A stretch of DNA of 64,000 nucleotides from Crambe crambe (GCA_963924555.1 OZ004597.1:372001-436000); one strand, 5' to 3'. Counted from the stretch's first letter, positions 1-13,114 are shown. The notes: generated by a model from the sequence alone, not told the origin. Numbers and translations are program-made.

Positions 1-174
1 GTTCAGAACAATAGCTAGTGGCCTCTTACGTAAGCAAGCAAAGTCTTCTCCCTCAACCAACCTGCAATCCTCTGTAAATTGTTGTTCATATGATGTATTC
101 CACCTGTCATGTGATGTATTCAGCCTGTCATGTGATATAGCTCTACTCTCATGTGATCTTGTCATCCCTTGCAG
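1..174. other. Non-coding lead, intron of the LRRK1-like gene
   Basis: Ends with a splice acceptor (CCCTTGCAG) just before the first exon at 175. It holds a short imperfect repeat of a CATGTGAT-containing unit between about 88 and 155. I see no coding signal. Confidence 0.5.
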
Positions 175-3100
175 TGCCAAGCCCAATGAGAGCATGAAGT
201 TAATGTTGGTGGGCTTTCAGCGGATGGGCAAGACTACTCTTCTTTCTCGGCTCCGAGAAGTCTATGAAAAAGTCACGCCCTTCACCACTTTCACTCAGAG
301 GGTCACAGGGGAAGAGCCAGTTAGACCAAAGAAGGGAAGACCAGGTCTGTCCAGGGTACATTTTGCTGAAAGAAACACTTTTTATTTTTTTATTTTTTTA
401 CAGACACATTGTCTACAGTTGGTGTGGATGTGGGGATCTGGAAGTACCGAAAGGACCTGGAAGGAGATCTCTTGCGGAGTCGGAAGAGAGGAGCTAAGCC
501 CATGAGGAGTGTCACCTTCTACACCTGGGACTTTGGAGGACAGGTCTGTGTATAATGTATACTGACATAAGGGGGTGCAGTACTTGTATTGTTCTCACAT
601 AAGGGATAAGGAAAGAGGATTGTGTGTGTGTGTTAATATGCAGGAGGAGTACTATGTGACACACCAGTGCTTCCTCTCCACTCGTTCTCTGTACCTGGTT
701 GTATGGAACATCACCGAGGGAGAAGACGGGATAGACTGTTTGGGACCATGGCTCCACAACATACAGGTCAGTGCTACATATAATAACAGTGGTTCCTTGC
801 CTTCGATAGAGGCAGTGCTACTGCAATTTCTAAATATGTACTTGCTTGCTTCTGTTATCTGGCTTGGACAATCAACAAACAAGGAAGATGTGTACTCTGA
901 AGTTTGCTTTTGAAATGTTCTCTGTTATTTTATTGGAAATGACATGTTATTCTATTTATGATGTGTGGTCAATGAATAGCTGAAGGGCTGAAAGTTCCCT
1001 AGACTGGATTCTGAAAGTGAAGTTTTCAATTAAAATCAGAAGGAAATTACTTAATTTTGAGTGATGCTGTCATAACTACACATTTTGAAGTATTCTATTT
1101 ATCATTCCTGTCAGGCTCGAGCACCAGGGTCTCCTGTGGTGATAGTGGGGACCCATTGTGACACTCTCAAGCCCGAGGAAAAGGATAAACGCAAGGCAGA
1201 ACTCAACCACATCATCTACCAGAAGTACCTGGTTGGCCATGGCCCACAGCAGCTGCGTGAGATGGGGCTGCCAAAAATCCTGGATGTGCTCTATGTTGGG
1301 TGCCCACTTAATGGTCGTACAGAAGGCGTGGCTGACCTGAGGAGCGCTATCTATGACATTGCTTTCTCCCTTTCAGCAAGCAACAAAGGTGAGGATGGGA
1401 AGGTAGAAGTCTAGTTTTATTCAGGAGTCCAGGACACTTAGTTTTATTCAGGAGTCCAGGACACTTAGTTTTATTCAGGAGTCCAGGACACTTAGTTTTA
1501 TTCAGGAGTCCAGGACACTTAGTTTTATTCAGGAGTCCAGGACACTTAGTTTTGTTGGTTGTAAGTTATCTGGCTTTGAGCACTTTAGTAACCATTATCT
1601 AATGTTGTATAACATGACATTGTGTTTATGTCACAGCTGGTACTAACTCCAAGACCAAGTTGCTGGAGCAACCCATCCCAGCCAGTTTCCTCAAGCTGGA
1701 AGAGAGGGTCAGGCACCTTGCTGTTAGTAGCAAGCAGGAAAACCTACCCCCTGTCCTCAAGGAGCAAGTATTCAGGTACATACGTGTAACTACCAATCTC
1801 TCATTTCAATTTTTTTCTTGTTCCCATAATTAGAGACAAAACTAAGGATATTATAGCAAATCCAAGAGAGTTGAATCAAGCCGTCACTTTTCTGCATGAG
1901 AATGGTATGTATTTATTGAAACAAGTGTTTTCACAGCATCCAGCAAGTAATGATTAATCAAACCTGTTTCCACTCACCAGAGACTCCATTTACACTTTGT
2001 AATGGAGTATTGTATCAAACAATTATCAAGTCCTCTCTTTCTCATTATTATGAACATTCTTTCTCCCTGTCTCTTTATGTAGGGATAATGCTGCACTATG
2101 CCACCCCTGCCCTCAACCATTTATACTTTGTGGATCCACAGTGGTTATGTGACATGCTGGCTCACATAGTTACTGTTCCTGAAGTTAACCGCTTCATCCC
2201 CAGACAAGACAGTGAGTTATACTGTTACCTTTGCTATCCTGTATATTCAATCAATAGCCTTATTCATTCAAAATTCTTTTCATAGGTCCTGAGGCTGGTA
2301 TACTCCGGACTACTGTTCTCTCCCACGTCTTTAAGGGGAATGTGTTCCCTCAGGCTCATCGCAAGGAGTACATTGAACTGCTTGGGAAGTTTGAAGTGGC
2401 TCTGTACTTGGATCGTCACAGACTCCTGGTCCCTTCCATGCTTCCCCACAAGCCAGCATTCACCATCCATAACTTCAAGAATGTCTTTCCCCGTCCATCC
2501 CTTGCACTAATTCTCCAGCGATCCCCTGAGACCCCTCGCTTGTTTGGACGCTCGGAACTCACCTCCTCCGGCTCGATATCCAGCACTTCCAGCACTACCC
2601 CTAACAAGGAGTTGCCTCAAACAAAATTGACAGAAACTCCAACCTCCCTTGCGGTGGCAACTCACACTTCAGAGGAGTTTTACAGAACTGGTCTCATTTT
2701 GCGTCGGTTTTATTTCATGACGTATGTTCCAAGTGGTTTCTGGCCACGGCTGATCTCCAGATTCCTAGCCTCCTCTGAATTTGTTTCAATAGTTTTAAGA
2801 AATCTTGCTTATGAGAAGGACCAGATCAAGGAACTCACTGGACAGCTCATGTCGGGAGAATCAAAAGGGTCCCTGGATTTGGAATGGACATACTGGAAAA
2901 CTGGAATTGAATTGTGGTATAAAGGCTTGAGTCTGCTGAGACTGACAGAGATTTTACCAGGAGGGTCTTTCCAAGGCTGTACTCCCAGTCCATCCATCTT
3001 CACACAGTCAGAGGCCTCCCCTGTGGAGCCATCCAATGACATCAGAGACCTGACCTTTGAGCTGAATGGACACTTTGTGCCTGTGGACATGAACCCCAAC

Positions 3101-6100
3101 AGAGGGATTGAGATATTCGTTCCTGATACTGTGTGCCTTGGAATGCTTCAGAATGAAGTTCAGGACATCCATGCCTCCACGTAAGTCTGATCTTTGTATC
3201 ATGCTAGATGCTTAGATTAAGCGTTTACTCGTTTAAAAATTGGCCATTTTGGAAATGGTATATTTCTGGAAAAAAACAACAAAAAAAAACAAAAAACTTT
3301 GTGACCGATTAGTCAAAAGTGAGTCATGCTGAATGTTTAGAGTAATGTTAATGATCTCTTATTAGTAATGTTAATGGTCTCTTATTAGTCATGCTGAATG
3401 TTTAGAGTAATGTTAATGGTCTCTTATTAGTCATGCTGAATGTTTAGAGTAATGTTAATGGTCTCTTATTAGTCATGCTGAATGTTTAGAGTAATGTTAA
3501 TGGTCTCTTATTAGTTCTCTTTAAAAAAAGCAACAACAAAAAACCAAATTTTTCATGTGACCGGTACGTACAGTTTTGAGGCATCATGTTGAACGCTTGG
3601 ACTCATTTAAGCTGTGTTTACAAGCTTTAAAAGTGTACTTTACCAACCACTATACTTGAATTGATAGAATTATGAATTTATTCCTCAATTTATGCAGCCC
3701 TTCCCCCTCTAACTTTTATGGGACCCAGTCTCCTGAGCCGAGATATATTGATCCAGTTAGCAGTGAGAACTGTCCACAGTACGAGTCCCACTGGATGAGT
3801 GCTGAACTTCTGACTCTCTCAGTGGACTACATAGACACACTGCTGGAAGACTGGTACCCGGGACTTGGATCTCGAGAGGGAGGCAAGACCATGGACTCCA
3901 TTCCCTATGTGAACAGAGTTATCCCTTGTCCGTATTGTGTGAATAGTGCCATACCACTTGAAGAAGAGATGGCAGCAGATGTAGGTGGTGTTCACTACAC
4001 TACATGTCTTATCTTCAATCTTATATTTTTCTATGCACAGCTTCCTTTAGTGACAGGCTCCTCCCCTGACTCCCAGAGAGGAAGCTCCTGCAGTCCCTCT
4101 ACCACAAAGAAAGGCTTAAAAATGTCCAGATCTTCTAAGAAGCCCAGGAACTCTCAGCTCTCTTCCTCTCCTTCTAATTCTTCCTCAATCTCGTCCTCTT
4201 CCTCCAAGGCCAAACGCTCTCTCTTTCCTGGCTCTATGAAGAAACAGGCCATGTCATCCCTCTCCTCCCAGGAGAGTGTGGGTGAAGAAAGACCCACACG
4301 TCGACAAGGCAGCCTCTTGGAGCTACAGGGCAAGCTTGGTGTGCTTTAAATAGAATATACAATACTCTTGCTATTAGGATGTAATAGATGTCCTAGGGCT
4401 AGCTGCATAAGAAGAAGCTGGCCAGCTTATTTAAGATAATTATGCAGCCATGTATAGCTAGTTCAATTTGATAAAATTCCCTTAATTTATTTATACTGAT
4501 AATGATTCTTATGATAGAAGTTGCAGTGAGGGAGCCCATGAAGTTGGATTCAAGACTGAGTCTGGTGTCTAGATTTGGTTTCATGTTAGAATTGTGCATA
4601 GTTGCTGCTCGGCAGTCACAGTCACTGGTATGCCCAGTCCATTCTGACCATCCTCTGCCAATCAGAGATATTGCACCGGATCTGGTAAGGGTTACATCGT
4701 ACATGTACAGCTACAGTGGAGTTTTTGCATGTGACGACCCTTTCCCATTTTATAGGTTTTCGCAGATCTCCCTTTAAACTTCCTGTTGGATCCAGCCTGT
4801 GTAGATAAAGGAGAGTACATTGACCATGGCACATTTGGTGATATCTATCATGGATCTGTCTACCCTTCTATCACTGCCACAGTCAGTTACAGATCTATCT
4901 TTCATAACCACACCTACTTGCCACTCCTATTAATTGTGTTCTTCACAGGATGACGAAGGAAGGGAAGTGGCCATAAAAATAGATCGGCTTGACTCTAAGA
5001 AATTCTCACCAGAAACAGCTACCAAGTCTTATGTAGAGGTGAGTACATGTACACAGGTCAAGGATTGACCTACTATGTTGGACTTCTTTTACCAGGTTCG
5101 TGCTGAAGTCTCGATCCTTCATCGACTGCATCACCCCCATGTGATTGAGTTTGTGGGAGTGGTGCTCCACCCCCTGTGCTTCATCCTGGAGTGGGCCCCC
5201 AGCAAGAGTCTCCACTCGGTACTCCAAAAGTACAGGAAAATGGATGCCAGAATTTCTCCCAAAGCTTTACAGAAGACTGCACATCAGGTGAGTACTATAA
5301 TAGTGGAAATCATAAATGTGAAGGAAGCTAGTTGTAGCAAACACAGGACTACATGCTGCATGCTGGTATTTATGGTACTCGACTACGTGCGGGTACCTGC
5401 ATGCTCTGTGCTTCTTGCTCCATGCTGGTATTCATGGTACTTGACTACGTGCTGGTACGACTGCATGCTCTGCTGGTTCTCGACTGCACGCTCTTTGCTG
5501 GTACTCTTACGTAAAGTTACATCACTAGAAGAACCAGGGACATTGAAATATGCTATACTGACCCCATATCCATACTGTGTATTAAACAACATGAAAGTCA
5601 CATTTGAGTAAAGCTAATGAAAATGTGTAGTTTGTAGGTGAATGATTTAATAATATCCTTCAGGCTATTGCCTCAGGGCCTGTTTACACTTTACATGTAG
5701 GTTTCCAGTCCTCTGCATCTGCAGTCTGGTCTTAAAAGCCTATTACATTTTCAATCCTGGTGCAGCTGTTTTAATGGCTTAACTAGAGGGGGGGGGGGGG
5801 GGGGGGGTTGAATCCAGTCATATCAATCCCCCTAAGTTGAATCCATAGGGTTGTAGATTGGCATCCTCCAGCGGCATTGTTCAGCCTATTCTCTCTGTAG
5901 TCCTTAAAAAGATTTTTTGAAATCTGAAACTAATTGAGGAAACCAGTGTGCCATATGTTTGTTGTACGCACTAATACATGGACATCATAAGGCTGTTGGA
6001 CTAATATGGGTGCTAAAAGGACTGCTTGTATCCATGTCACATCACGTCACTAACCTAATGTTGCCATGGTGCTAAACATATCAAACTAAACATCCTGAAA

Positions 6101-9100
6101 AATAACGGACAAACGGCAGGCTCAGCAGTCTCTTTTCCTCTGGGCATAGACCCCAACTATTCATGTATAACATGGTAAATTCTTTTGAAAGAAACTGGCT
6201 AAAGAAATTTTTTTGTTTTCCCTATAAATATGGAAACGGAAATTTATTTCCTCCTGCAGGTGGCTTCTGGTCTTGCTTACCTCCATGAGCAGAAGATTGT
6301 TTACTACGACCTTAAAAGTCCGAACATTCTCGTGTTCCACTTTCCTAGCGCCCAAGAGAGCTTGATGGCAACCCAAGGCCATGGCTACTCCATTCCTCCC
6401 CCTCAGGAATCTAGTGAGTACAACCCACTAAACTCAATTCATCAAACTTGAGAGTGCTAGCAATTTTTATTGTCTCTTATACTTCAGCCTCCAGTTGTAT
6501 ACCATATCATTTTCTTTTCGTGCAGCATCAAATGTCTTCATCAAAATTGCTGACTTGGGTATCAGTCAGATCCTTTCTCCGGGAGGTGTGATGGGGTTCA
6601 AGGGATCTCCAGGATTTATGGCCCCTGAGATTTTGAAGTATGTAGGGACTGAGGCATGCACTGAGAAGGTGGACGTTTACTCCTATGCAATGTTTCTCTT
6701 CGAGATGATCTCCCTTCAGTTTCCATTTGAGAAGCAGAACTTGATGCACGCTCAGATCGAGAAGCTGGTCATAGAAGGAGAGAGACCTCCACTCCAAAAC
6801 AGAGTTAGCACTTTATTATAGGTGGCATGCACCGGATACTCTGGTTAATGATAAGCAACCTGATGCCTGTTGATGTTGTAGACCGTCTGCAGGAAACCAC
6901 AAATTTGTCATACAACAAATGTTGACCATGAAGACAAGAAGTTGTCATGGGACAACTGATTTGATCTTGACCATTTGAAATCACGAAATTGTCATAGGAC
7001 AACTGTTTTGATCTTGAGCTTTTAAAGTGATCTCATGCTGTGTATGGAACTATGCTGCCTAGTGCAAAAAGCACCGACACTAAAACATTTAGCCACCATG
7101 CAACAACTGTGTACAATTCCAGCTCATATGGCTACTTTTTTTGGAAACATAATCCTGTAATGATACACTTCATAATTTTGTCTGCAGGAATTGAACAACC
7201 CTATCCTTTACCTGGATGTCATGCGCTGGTGTTGGCAACAGGATTTTCGTAACAGACCCTCTGCAAGCCAGCTATCAGAGATCCTCACCAACCCTTCTAT
7301 TCCATCCCTTGTCGATGCCGTTAGCCTCCACAACTCCAACACCATCACATGTGCTTGTGTGTGCACTGTACCAATTGAAATTCTCCCCCCGAGTGACTCA
7401 GAGGCTAGTGAAAGTTCTTCAGTCCTCACGTCTCTCTCAACTCCTCACGCTTATGTGACTCGTGGTGACTTGCAAGAAGAGCTTTGGCTGTCCACTTATG
7501 ATGAAAAGGAAGAAAAGGCAGAAGTAGCGGTGATCAATTTCAAGGGCAAAGCTCGTACGGTAATTCAAACAGATGCTTCCATTTTATATCATCCTCTGAT
7601 AGTTATTTTTCTTTCCTGTTCCCCAGTCCTTCCCAGTGTGCGACTCCAAGATCACGGCCATGTGTGGAGTCAGCTATTCCATGTGGCTGGGCACAGATGT
7701 TGGGAAAATTTTCATTCTTGACACTATCTCTAAACACAGCCTGTTCAATCGTTGTCTGTCTGTGCATAATGATCAGGGAATCATCGGCCTTTATCATCTG
7801 GTTTCACTCAGGTCAGAAATTCAATATAATTATCATCTGTTATGTTTCAGGGGTACTTTCTTTAGGCGTGTGGTGGTAGCCAGGAGAGATGGATGCATAA
7901 TTCTCTGCAATGAGGACATTGAAAATCACAACTCATCTGACATTGCTCAGTTTGACAACCGCCAGAACTCCACAGCTCTCCCTGTTCGCTCAGTTTCCAA
8001 GTTCCCAGAGAAGCTGCCGATCCTCTGCTCCACCATTGTCTCTGTTACTTTATCTGGTCACACCAAGTGGAGCATTTGGTGTGGCACTAACAATGAAATG
8101 ATCATAGCTATGGACATCACTCAGAACTTCATCAGTAACTCCCAGAAACTGTACAACCGGTCACGATATGAAGTTAACAAGGAGGACTGTGTCACCTCCA
8201 TTGCTACCACAGAGTCCAGAGGGGGTGGAGTCGCTAAGACCAATGTATGGGCCTTGACTCAACCAGCGAATGTGTTGTATTGCTGGGACACTGTGAAGGA
8301 AAGAGTTTTAAACAAGATTGACATGAACCAACACACCTTTGACCCCAGTAAGGGTTCCTCTCCTCCAAAAAACTACTCTGTTTGATCTTGATTCCTTATC
8401 ATGTATAGTATCCTTCTTTTCTGTGGTGGAGACGCACCTTCTGGTTGCCTTGGAAACAGGAAAGTTCCTCCGACTGGAAACAGATGGTTCTGATGTGGTC
8501 TCCTCGCTGGAGTTGAGGGGTCATGCCAAGGGACTCTACAAGATATTGACAATAGGAGCACGTACCCTTCCTCGTCACTGGCTCCCCAGTATCATCGGAC
8601 GAAGCAATGTCATCGAATACTACAAGTTAGCCATTTTGCATACTTGCTTAGTTGGGTATTTGCAGTGGTGTCAGGGGAGCACTTAGTGGTATTCACAGTG
8701 CCAATATCAGTGTCAGGGGAGCACTGCTACCTACCATAGATGCCATTTTTTGTTATAATATATTATATGGGAGGCATTCCGGGACCTAATGCTGTGTAAT
8801 TTATTGGTATGCCAGTATCTGGCTTCTTAAAATCAATGCTTTAACTACCTTATCAAGTTGTCATTTTCGCTGTTTTAGTATTTTTTTCCATGTCATTGTC
8901 CTAAAAAGAGATCGGTAGCTAGTCAGTAAATGCTGTGTAATTTATTGGTATGCCAGTATCTGGCTTCTTAAAATCAATGCTTTAACTACCTTATCAAGTT
9001 GTCATTTTTGCTATTTTAGTATTTTTTTTCCATGTCATTGTCCTAAAAAGAGATCGGTAGCTAGTCAGTGCAAGGAAGGAACAAATTATAGTAATGGAGT

Positions 9101-9343
9101 GGGTTTATGGTTATACTGCCAGTGACTTCTTTTCACCTATATCATCTCGTTCGTTCCTTTAGAGATTTACTTGAAGAAAAAGAAATGAAGCATATTGTCT
9201 CTTCAATGGTTGGACATCAAACTAGACTGGTGGTATCCATTGGTTACGGGTACCAGGGGGTGGCTGGGAGACTGGTAGAACCTTTAATGTCCCCGAAAGA
9301 CAGTGAAGAAAACTTTGTACTTCTGTGGCACTTAAATGTGTGA
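175..9343 (+). CDS. LRRK1-like: LRRK1-like Roco protein kinase (3' part, multi-exon)
   Basis: Large multi-exon gene whose 5' end (expected ankyrin and leucine-rich repeats) lies left of the window. Exons seen include 175-351, about 403-542, 643-765 and 1115-1390, then many more to the stop at 9343. Roc GTPase: P-loop in MLVGFQRMGKTTLL, switch WDFGGQ, and THCD for guanine recognition. The COR region follows (about 1640-4000). Kinase: glycine loop around DHGTFGDIYHG, lysine in EVAIKI, catalytic loop YYDLKSPNILVF, DLG in place of DFG, and GFMAPEIL. The C-terminal part (7190-9343) resembles the LRRK WD40-like propeller. NQCF-like HQCFLSTRSLYLVVWN, the PCPYC motif after COR and LEWAPSKSL fit LRRK1 better than LRRK2, as I recall those families. 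Family role: large GTPase-kinase acting on Rab proteins at endomembranes. Exon ends in 5300-6250 and 6800-7190 are less certain. Confidence 0.85.
1413..1547. repeat. 27-bp tandem repeat, five copies, in an intron
   Basis: Five near-identical head-to-tail copies of a 27-bp unit starting AGTTTTATTCAGG and ending GACACTT, followed by a partial sixth. It lies in an intron of the LRRK1-like gene, just after the exon ending near 1390. Confidence 0.95.
3323..3516. repeat. About 42-bp tandem repeat in an intron
   Basis: A unit starting TCATGCTGAATGTTTAG and ending CTCTTATTAG is repeated about four and a half times, with a shorter variant near 3365. It is within the intron between the COR exon ending at 3181 and the exon at about 3700. 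Confidence 0.9.
5310..6250. other. Repeat-bearing long intron with a poly(G) run
   Basis: About 940 bp of intron between two kinase exons, long for this window. It contains diverged internal repeats around CATGCTGGTA..ATGGTACT (5350-5500) and an uninterrupted run of about 20 G at 5788-5807. No separate gene is supported. Confidence 0.6.
8788..9068. repeat. 141-bp tandem duplication in the last intron of the LRRK1-like gene
   Basis: Two almost identical copies, starting at 8788 and 8929, each beginning AATGCTGTGTAATTTATTGG and ending GGTAGCTAGTCAGT. They differ by a few substitutions and one T-run length, so the duplication is recent. Confidence 0.95.
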
Positions 9344-9664
9344 GAGTTTGTGGTACAAGTTTGATCAGTTTATTCTAGTAGCGAAATGGATTATCTTTCA
9401 AGTGTGGTGTATTATTTTATACAAGCATAGCCAATTGATTCATCAGAATTTTCACCATTGTTAATTTTTTTAAAAAGCTTTTCACACATTATGATGGTTA
9501 TTGCAGGTTTTTTGTTTTATTTATTTATAATCCTACTGTACTGTTTTGCTGTTATGCTGTACTGTACTGGTAGCTAACTGGAGTGAAAGCAATACACATT
9601 CATCTGCAGATATTGCATGTTCTTTTGTGTTTATATATTATTTTTAATCTTGATCTCCCCATTG

Positions 9665-9700
9665 TTTATTCATTAAGAGTATCATGGTGTCTTAAATAAA
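9665..9700. terminator. Opposed poly(A) signals of two convergent genes
   Basis: AATAAA on plus at 9695-9700 can serve the LRRK1-like gene. TTTATT at 9665-9670 reads AATAAA on minus and sits about 40 bases past the kelch-gene stop. Normal cleavage 10-30 bases downstream would make the two mature 3' ends overlap. Confidence 0.6.
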
Positions 9701-9708
9701 GATTAATA

Positions 9709-11135
9709 CTATACTGATATTCTAACTCTGCGTTTTTTCTTGATGTCAGTCAATTCTTTGCAGGTCATGATAGATAGTTTGTAGACAGTGGTGGAGTAGC
9801 CCTCATTGGTGTCTCCTCCCAGCATGATCAAGTCTTGATCATGTGTATTGCTTAGAATGAAGCCAGTGCTTAGAGTGGATGGGAACTTCCCGGTAATCTG
9901 CTCCCATGAATTGTGTTTGTGAATGTAGAGGTCTATTCCTCTTTCAGTCTCGCAAAAACCTAAAAGGTGTGAGTTTGTACAGGAGATTTTGAAGGGAGTG
10001 GTGGGTGGGTGTGTTAATTTGGTCCATGTATTGTGATGAGGGAGATTTCTCTCTGTGTGATTCCTTTCATCCTTGCTTATTTGAAGAGCCTGAGCGATGT
10101 AAGTGTCAATATTAGTTTGGATTACTTCCCCACTTGACTGATTCAACAAGTACCACTGTCCACCAATAACAGTATTTGTGTGCTTGAGGCAGGGAAGAGG
10201 TAGAGGAGGACCATGATGCCATCGCTTAGATTCCTTATCCAGCACTTCAGCATTATAATCAAGTGAGCCTTTCTTTCCACCTGCCACTATCAGGTACCCT
10301 TCATGGCTTATGACTACTGGGGAGAGTCGTGGAATGATCATGGACGGAACGGATGAGCACCATGTTCTGTTTTCTTCATCCCAGACTGCTATCTTGTTTG
10401 TGTATTCACTGGGTCTGGGTTTGGAACCCCCCACGGCCCTACCTCCAACTAAAAGGAGTCGACCATTGTGAAGGGAAAGTGAGGACCATTTGAGGGGACA
10501 TGGAGGGAGGGAACTCCACTGCTCACTAGTGGAGTCATATGCATAAACCACAGCATCTAATTTGCAGTTGCCAGTGTAGCCTCCTCCCAGATAGAGAGAA
10601 TTGTTGAGGAACACTCCTTTGGAGTTTTTCATAGGCACTGGAAGAAAGCAATGGACTCTTCTGTAAAGTGCCTGTAATTGTTAAATTGCAGTAATTCAAA
10701 AAAGTAACAGCTGAGCTAGTTTCTTCCTCACCAGTTTTTGCTCATCTCTATCAATGGATGCAGCAACAGCAGCCACTTCTTCTGTAACCACTTTTTTCTT
10801 TTCCACTGCAATCACTTCTTTCTTTTCCACTGGATTTGTGAAGACCTTGTTATCAGTTGCAGATCTAGACTCTAGTGGGTGAATTTTCACTTCATTATTT
10901 TCATGAGATGATGAGGAGGGTAGATCTACCATCAAATCGGATTCATAAGCTGGAAAGCATTAAATAATTAACTGAAAACTTGAGGAGTTAGGAGTAAAGC
11001 TAGAATTCACCTGTGATGACCTTGAATAGTTGAAGCGAATGTGATTTCCTGAACTTGTTGTCGACTGTTTTAGAAACAGTTAACGTCTTCTTCAGTTGGG
11101 TCCAAGCCATTAATTCTGTCTCGTCAATTTGCAAG
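9709..11135 (-). CDS. Kelch-repeat protein
   Basis: Three exons keep frame: 11135-11011, 10949-10732 and 10671-9709 (stop). The 3' exon encodes kelch-type beta-propeller blades with the expected glycine pairs: LYLGGGYTG, LLLVGGRAVGG and LIVAGGKKGS, each followed downstream by a W residue. The upstream exons are charged and unstructured. An in-frame ATG at 11110 (MAWTQLKK) is a usable start. The frame is also open back to the acceptor at 11136, so an upstream exon may exist. No BTB domain is visible, unlike the KLHL gene at 40715. Kelch propellers bind protein partners; the specific partner cannot be told. The 3' end converges on the LRRK1-like gene. Confidence 0.75.
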
Positions 11136-11384
11136 CTGATGACAAGGTGTGAAAAAATTAAGAGCATTAAAATAAGCATGGGATGTGGGGCGTGGCAATC
11201 TACATGACGTCATGATCGATGACATTATGCGCATGCGTACAATTAGCTAAAAGTGTCCTATGCATAATTATGGTAAAGGGTAGTAGTAGTAGTAGTAGTG
11301 TCCTTCTATCAGTCCTATATGTGAGTCAACAACATACTGAATAATCTGTGAGCATTCTATTCTGAATGACAACAAACCAGTAGA

Positions 11385-11444
11385 TAGTCTCGTTCCCAGA
11401 CTGCTTTTTTTCTCCCTATAAAATGTGGTCTGGGAACGAGACTA
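11385..11444. mobile_element. 60-bp foldback MITE with 8-bp target duplication
   Basis: A near-perfect hairpin: 17-bp inverted ends TAGTCTCGTTCCCAGAC at 11385-11401 and their complement at 11428-11444. It is flanked on both sides by CCAGTAGA (11377-11384 and 11445-11452), an 8-bp target-site duplication. There is no coding capacity. The 8-bp duplication fits hAT-type transposition. Confidence 0.8.
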
Positions 11445-11477
11445 CCAGTAGAGGGGTCAGTTGAATAGGAGTCCTAC

Positions 11478-12799
11478 CTTTGAGATGCTTCTTTAGGTAG
11501 CTTGGCTCATTACGTTTGACTAGACTTGGCTATTAGAAATAAGCAGGCTCTAACATTGTACCATTGAAAGTTAAACTTGGTCTATACCTCTAAACATTTT
11601 CTCCTCCTCAGATGAAGTCTTAGATATCCCTTCTCTTGAGTTGATTTACCAGCATTAAAATCAGTGCATTCCATAGTACAAGCATGAGCATTTGAAGTAA
11701 CAGTCTTATTCACAGATCCATGAAGTTCAGAGTATTTTGTTGAATGTATCGGAGGAAGTAGGGGGGGAGGCACATCTTGCTTATCAACTAATTTTAAATC
11801 AGTTTTGGATCTAATTTTGTCACTAGTGTTCTTATTTTCTTTTGATTTACCCTGAGGCCAACCATTAGTCGTCTTTTTAGCATTCAAATGCTCATCACGA
11901 GGTACACTCTTATTCAACTCTGGTTTTTCAGTGCTGGATTCAAGTGTTCTGTCAGGGCCTTTCACATGTACAGAAAGCAATCCTGTTTGGAGTTTGTCCA
12001 CTGGATTTTCATTACCTTTAGGACAATGTATAGATGAATAGGCTCCCATTAGTCCAATTGACTTGTCTCTACTCAAAGATGTTTCAAAGCTGTCCTGGAT
12101 TTGGTCACCTTGTAGCGACGCTTTGTGATCATGATTTGGTTTTTCTGAGTCCATTTTGGTTTCCAAGGCAGCGGCTTCTTTCCTAGTTTCGTCTCTAAGT
12201 TCATTAAAATTGCTGTTATCTGTAGTTGCACATGCAGTACCTTTGTCACTGGCAAGTGTTCCAGTTACATGCTTCAGTTTGCTCACTGGTGGTACACTGG
12301 CTGTATTTGCTGAAGTCTTACCATCATTATGGGCAAGCTTGGGTTTTGTAGATTTTTTATCTGTCACTATAGGAGGGATCACAAATGCTTTTTTGAGGGT
12401 GGGCAGCTTTTCTGCAGTGCTAGTACTCATTTCTAATTGTGACCAAGCTCTTGTTGATTCAGGTCGGATTCCATCTCTGAGCTTTATGACTCTCAGGAGC
12501 TGATGTTTGTTGAGTGACTTGAGTGAGCCCCTCTTCATCAGTGCACGTGCTATCATGAGCTCCCCTGACACAAATTCATCAAAACTGGAAGTCCTTGCAA
12601 AGTTTTTTCTTGCATGCCCTGTAACATTGCTTCCAAGTGCTAGAAATAATATAATTGTTTTTTCAATTTTTGTTCAGCTGGCTAGCTACTAACCTTGTGC
12701 AGCTTGTTCTCTTGCTTGGTAGACATTTTTTGATGACTTCTCTCTAGGAGTAGCCTGAGCTGCTAATACTTCCTTGGCCGATATTTTATCAGCGTCCAT
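11478..12799 (-). CDS. Low-complexity hypothetical protein (possible 5' part of the kelch gene)
   Basis: Three exons: 12799-12694 (ATG at 12799, MDADKISAKE), 12639-11588 and 11529-11478. The first two join in frame. The product is Ser/Thr/Lys-rich and looks disordered, apart from a possible short helical stretch around ELMIARALMKRG. I recognise no domain. It has the same strand and spacing as the downstream kelch exons, so the two may be one gene. However, the exon at 11478 ends one base into a codon while the exon at 11135 needs two bases, so a direct join breaks frame. Either a further small exon is missed or these are separate genes. The frame is also open from 12799 back to about 12841. 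Confidence 0.5.
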
Positions 12800-12841
12800 T
12801 GCATAATTTTTCGCACCTCGACCGCGCGTTGGGGATTTCCC

Positions 12842-13114
12842 TTTAGCTATAAAAATTTATTACATAATGTATGTATGTGAAAAAAAAAAAAAAAAAAAAA
12901 ATTGTCTAAACTAGCACCTAAATGGGGAAAAAAGCCTATCGATGGCTGGCTGGCTACCAAGAAAGAAAGGAAAGAAAGAAAAGAGAAAAGAATAATGCAA
13001 CACTAGGATGAAATAACAATTACTACTACTACTACTACTACTACTAATAATAATAATAATAATAATGACAAGGATTCTGGCATGTCTATTCTACTAGTTA
13101 CTCAGAAAGTGTGC
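12842..13114. repeat. Simple-sequence spacer: poly(A), purine tract and trinucleotide arrays
   Basis: Between the hypothetical gene and the first permease lie about 20 A (12880-12900), a GGAAAGAAAGAAAAG purine tract and (TAC)n followed by (TAA)n at 13021-13066. Nothing coding is seen. Confidence 0.85.

Noticed and set aside
11478-12799. Forcing the low-complexity exons and kelch exons into one gene
   Set aside because: A direct join from the exon ending at 11478 to the exon at 11135 breaks the frame, so the link is left open.
13021-13066. (TAC)n(TAA)n microsatellite as an origin or unusual structure
   Set aside because: Ordinary trinucleotide microsatellite.
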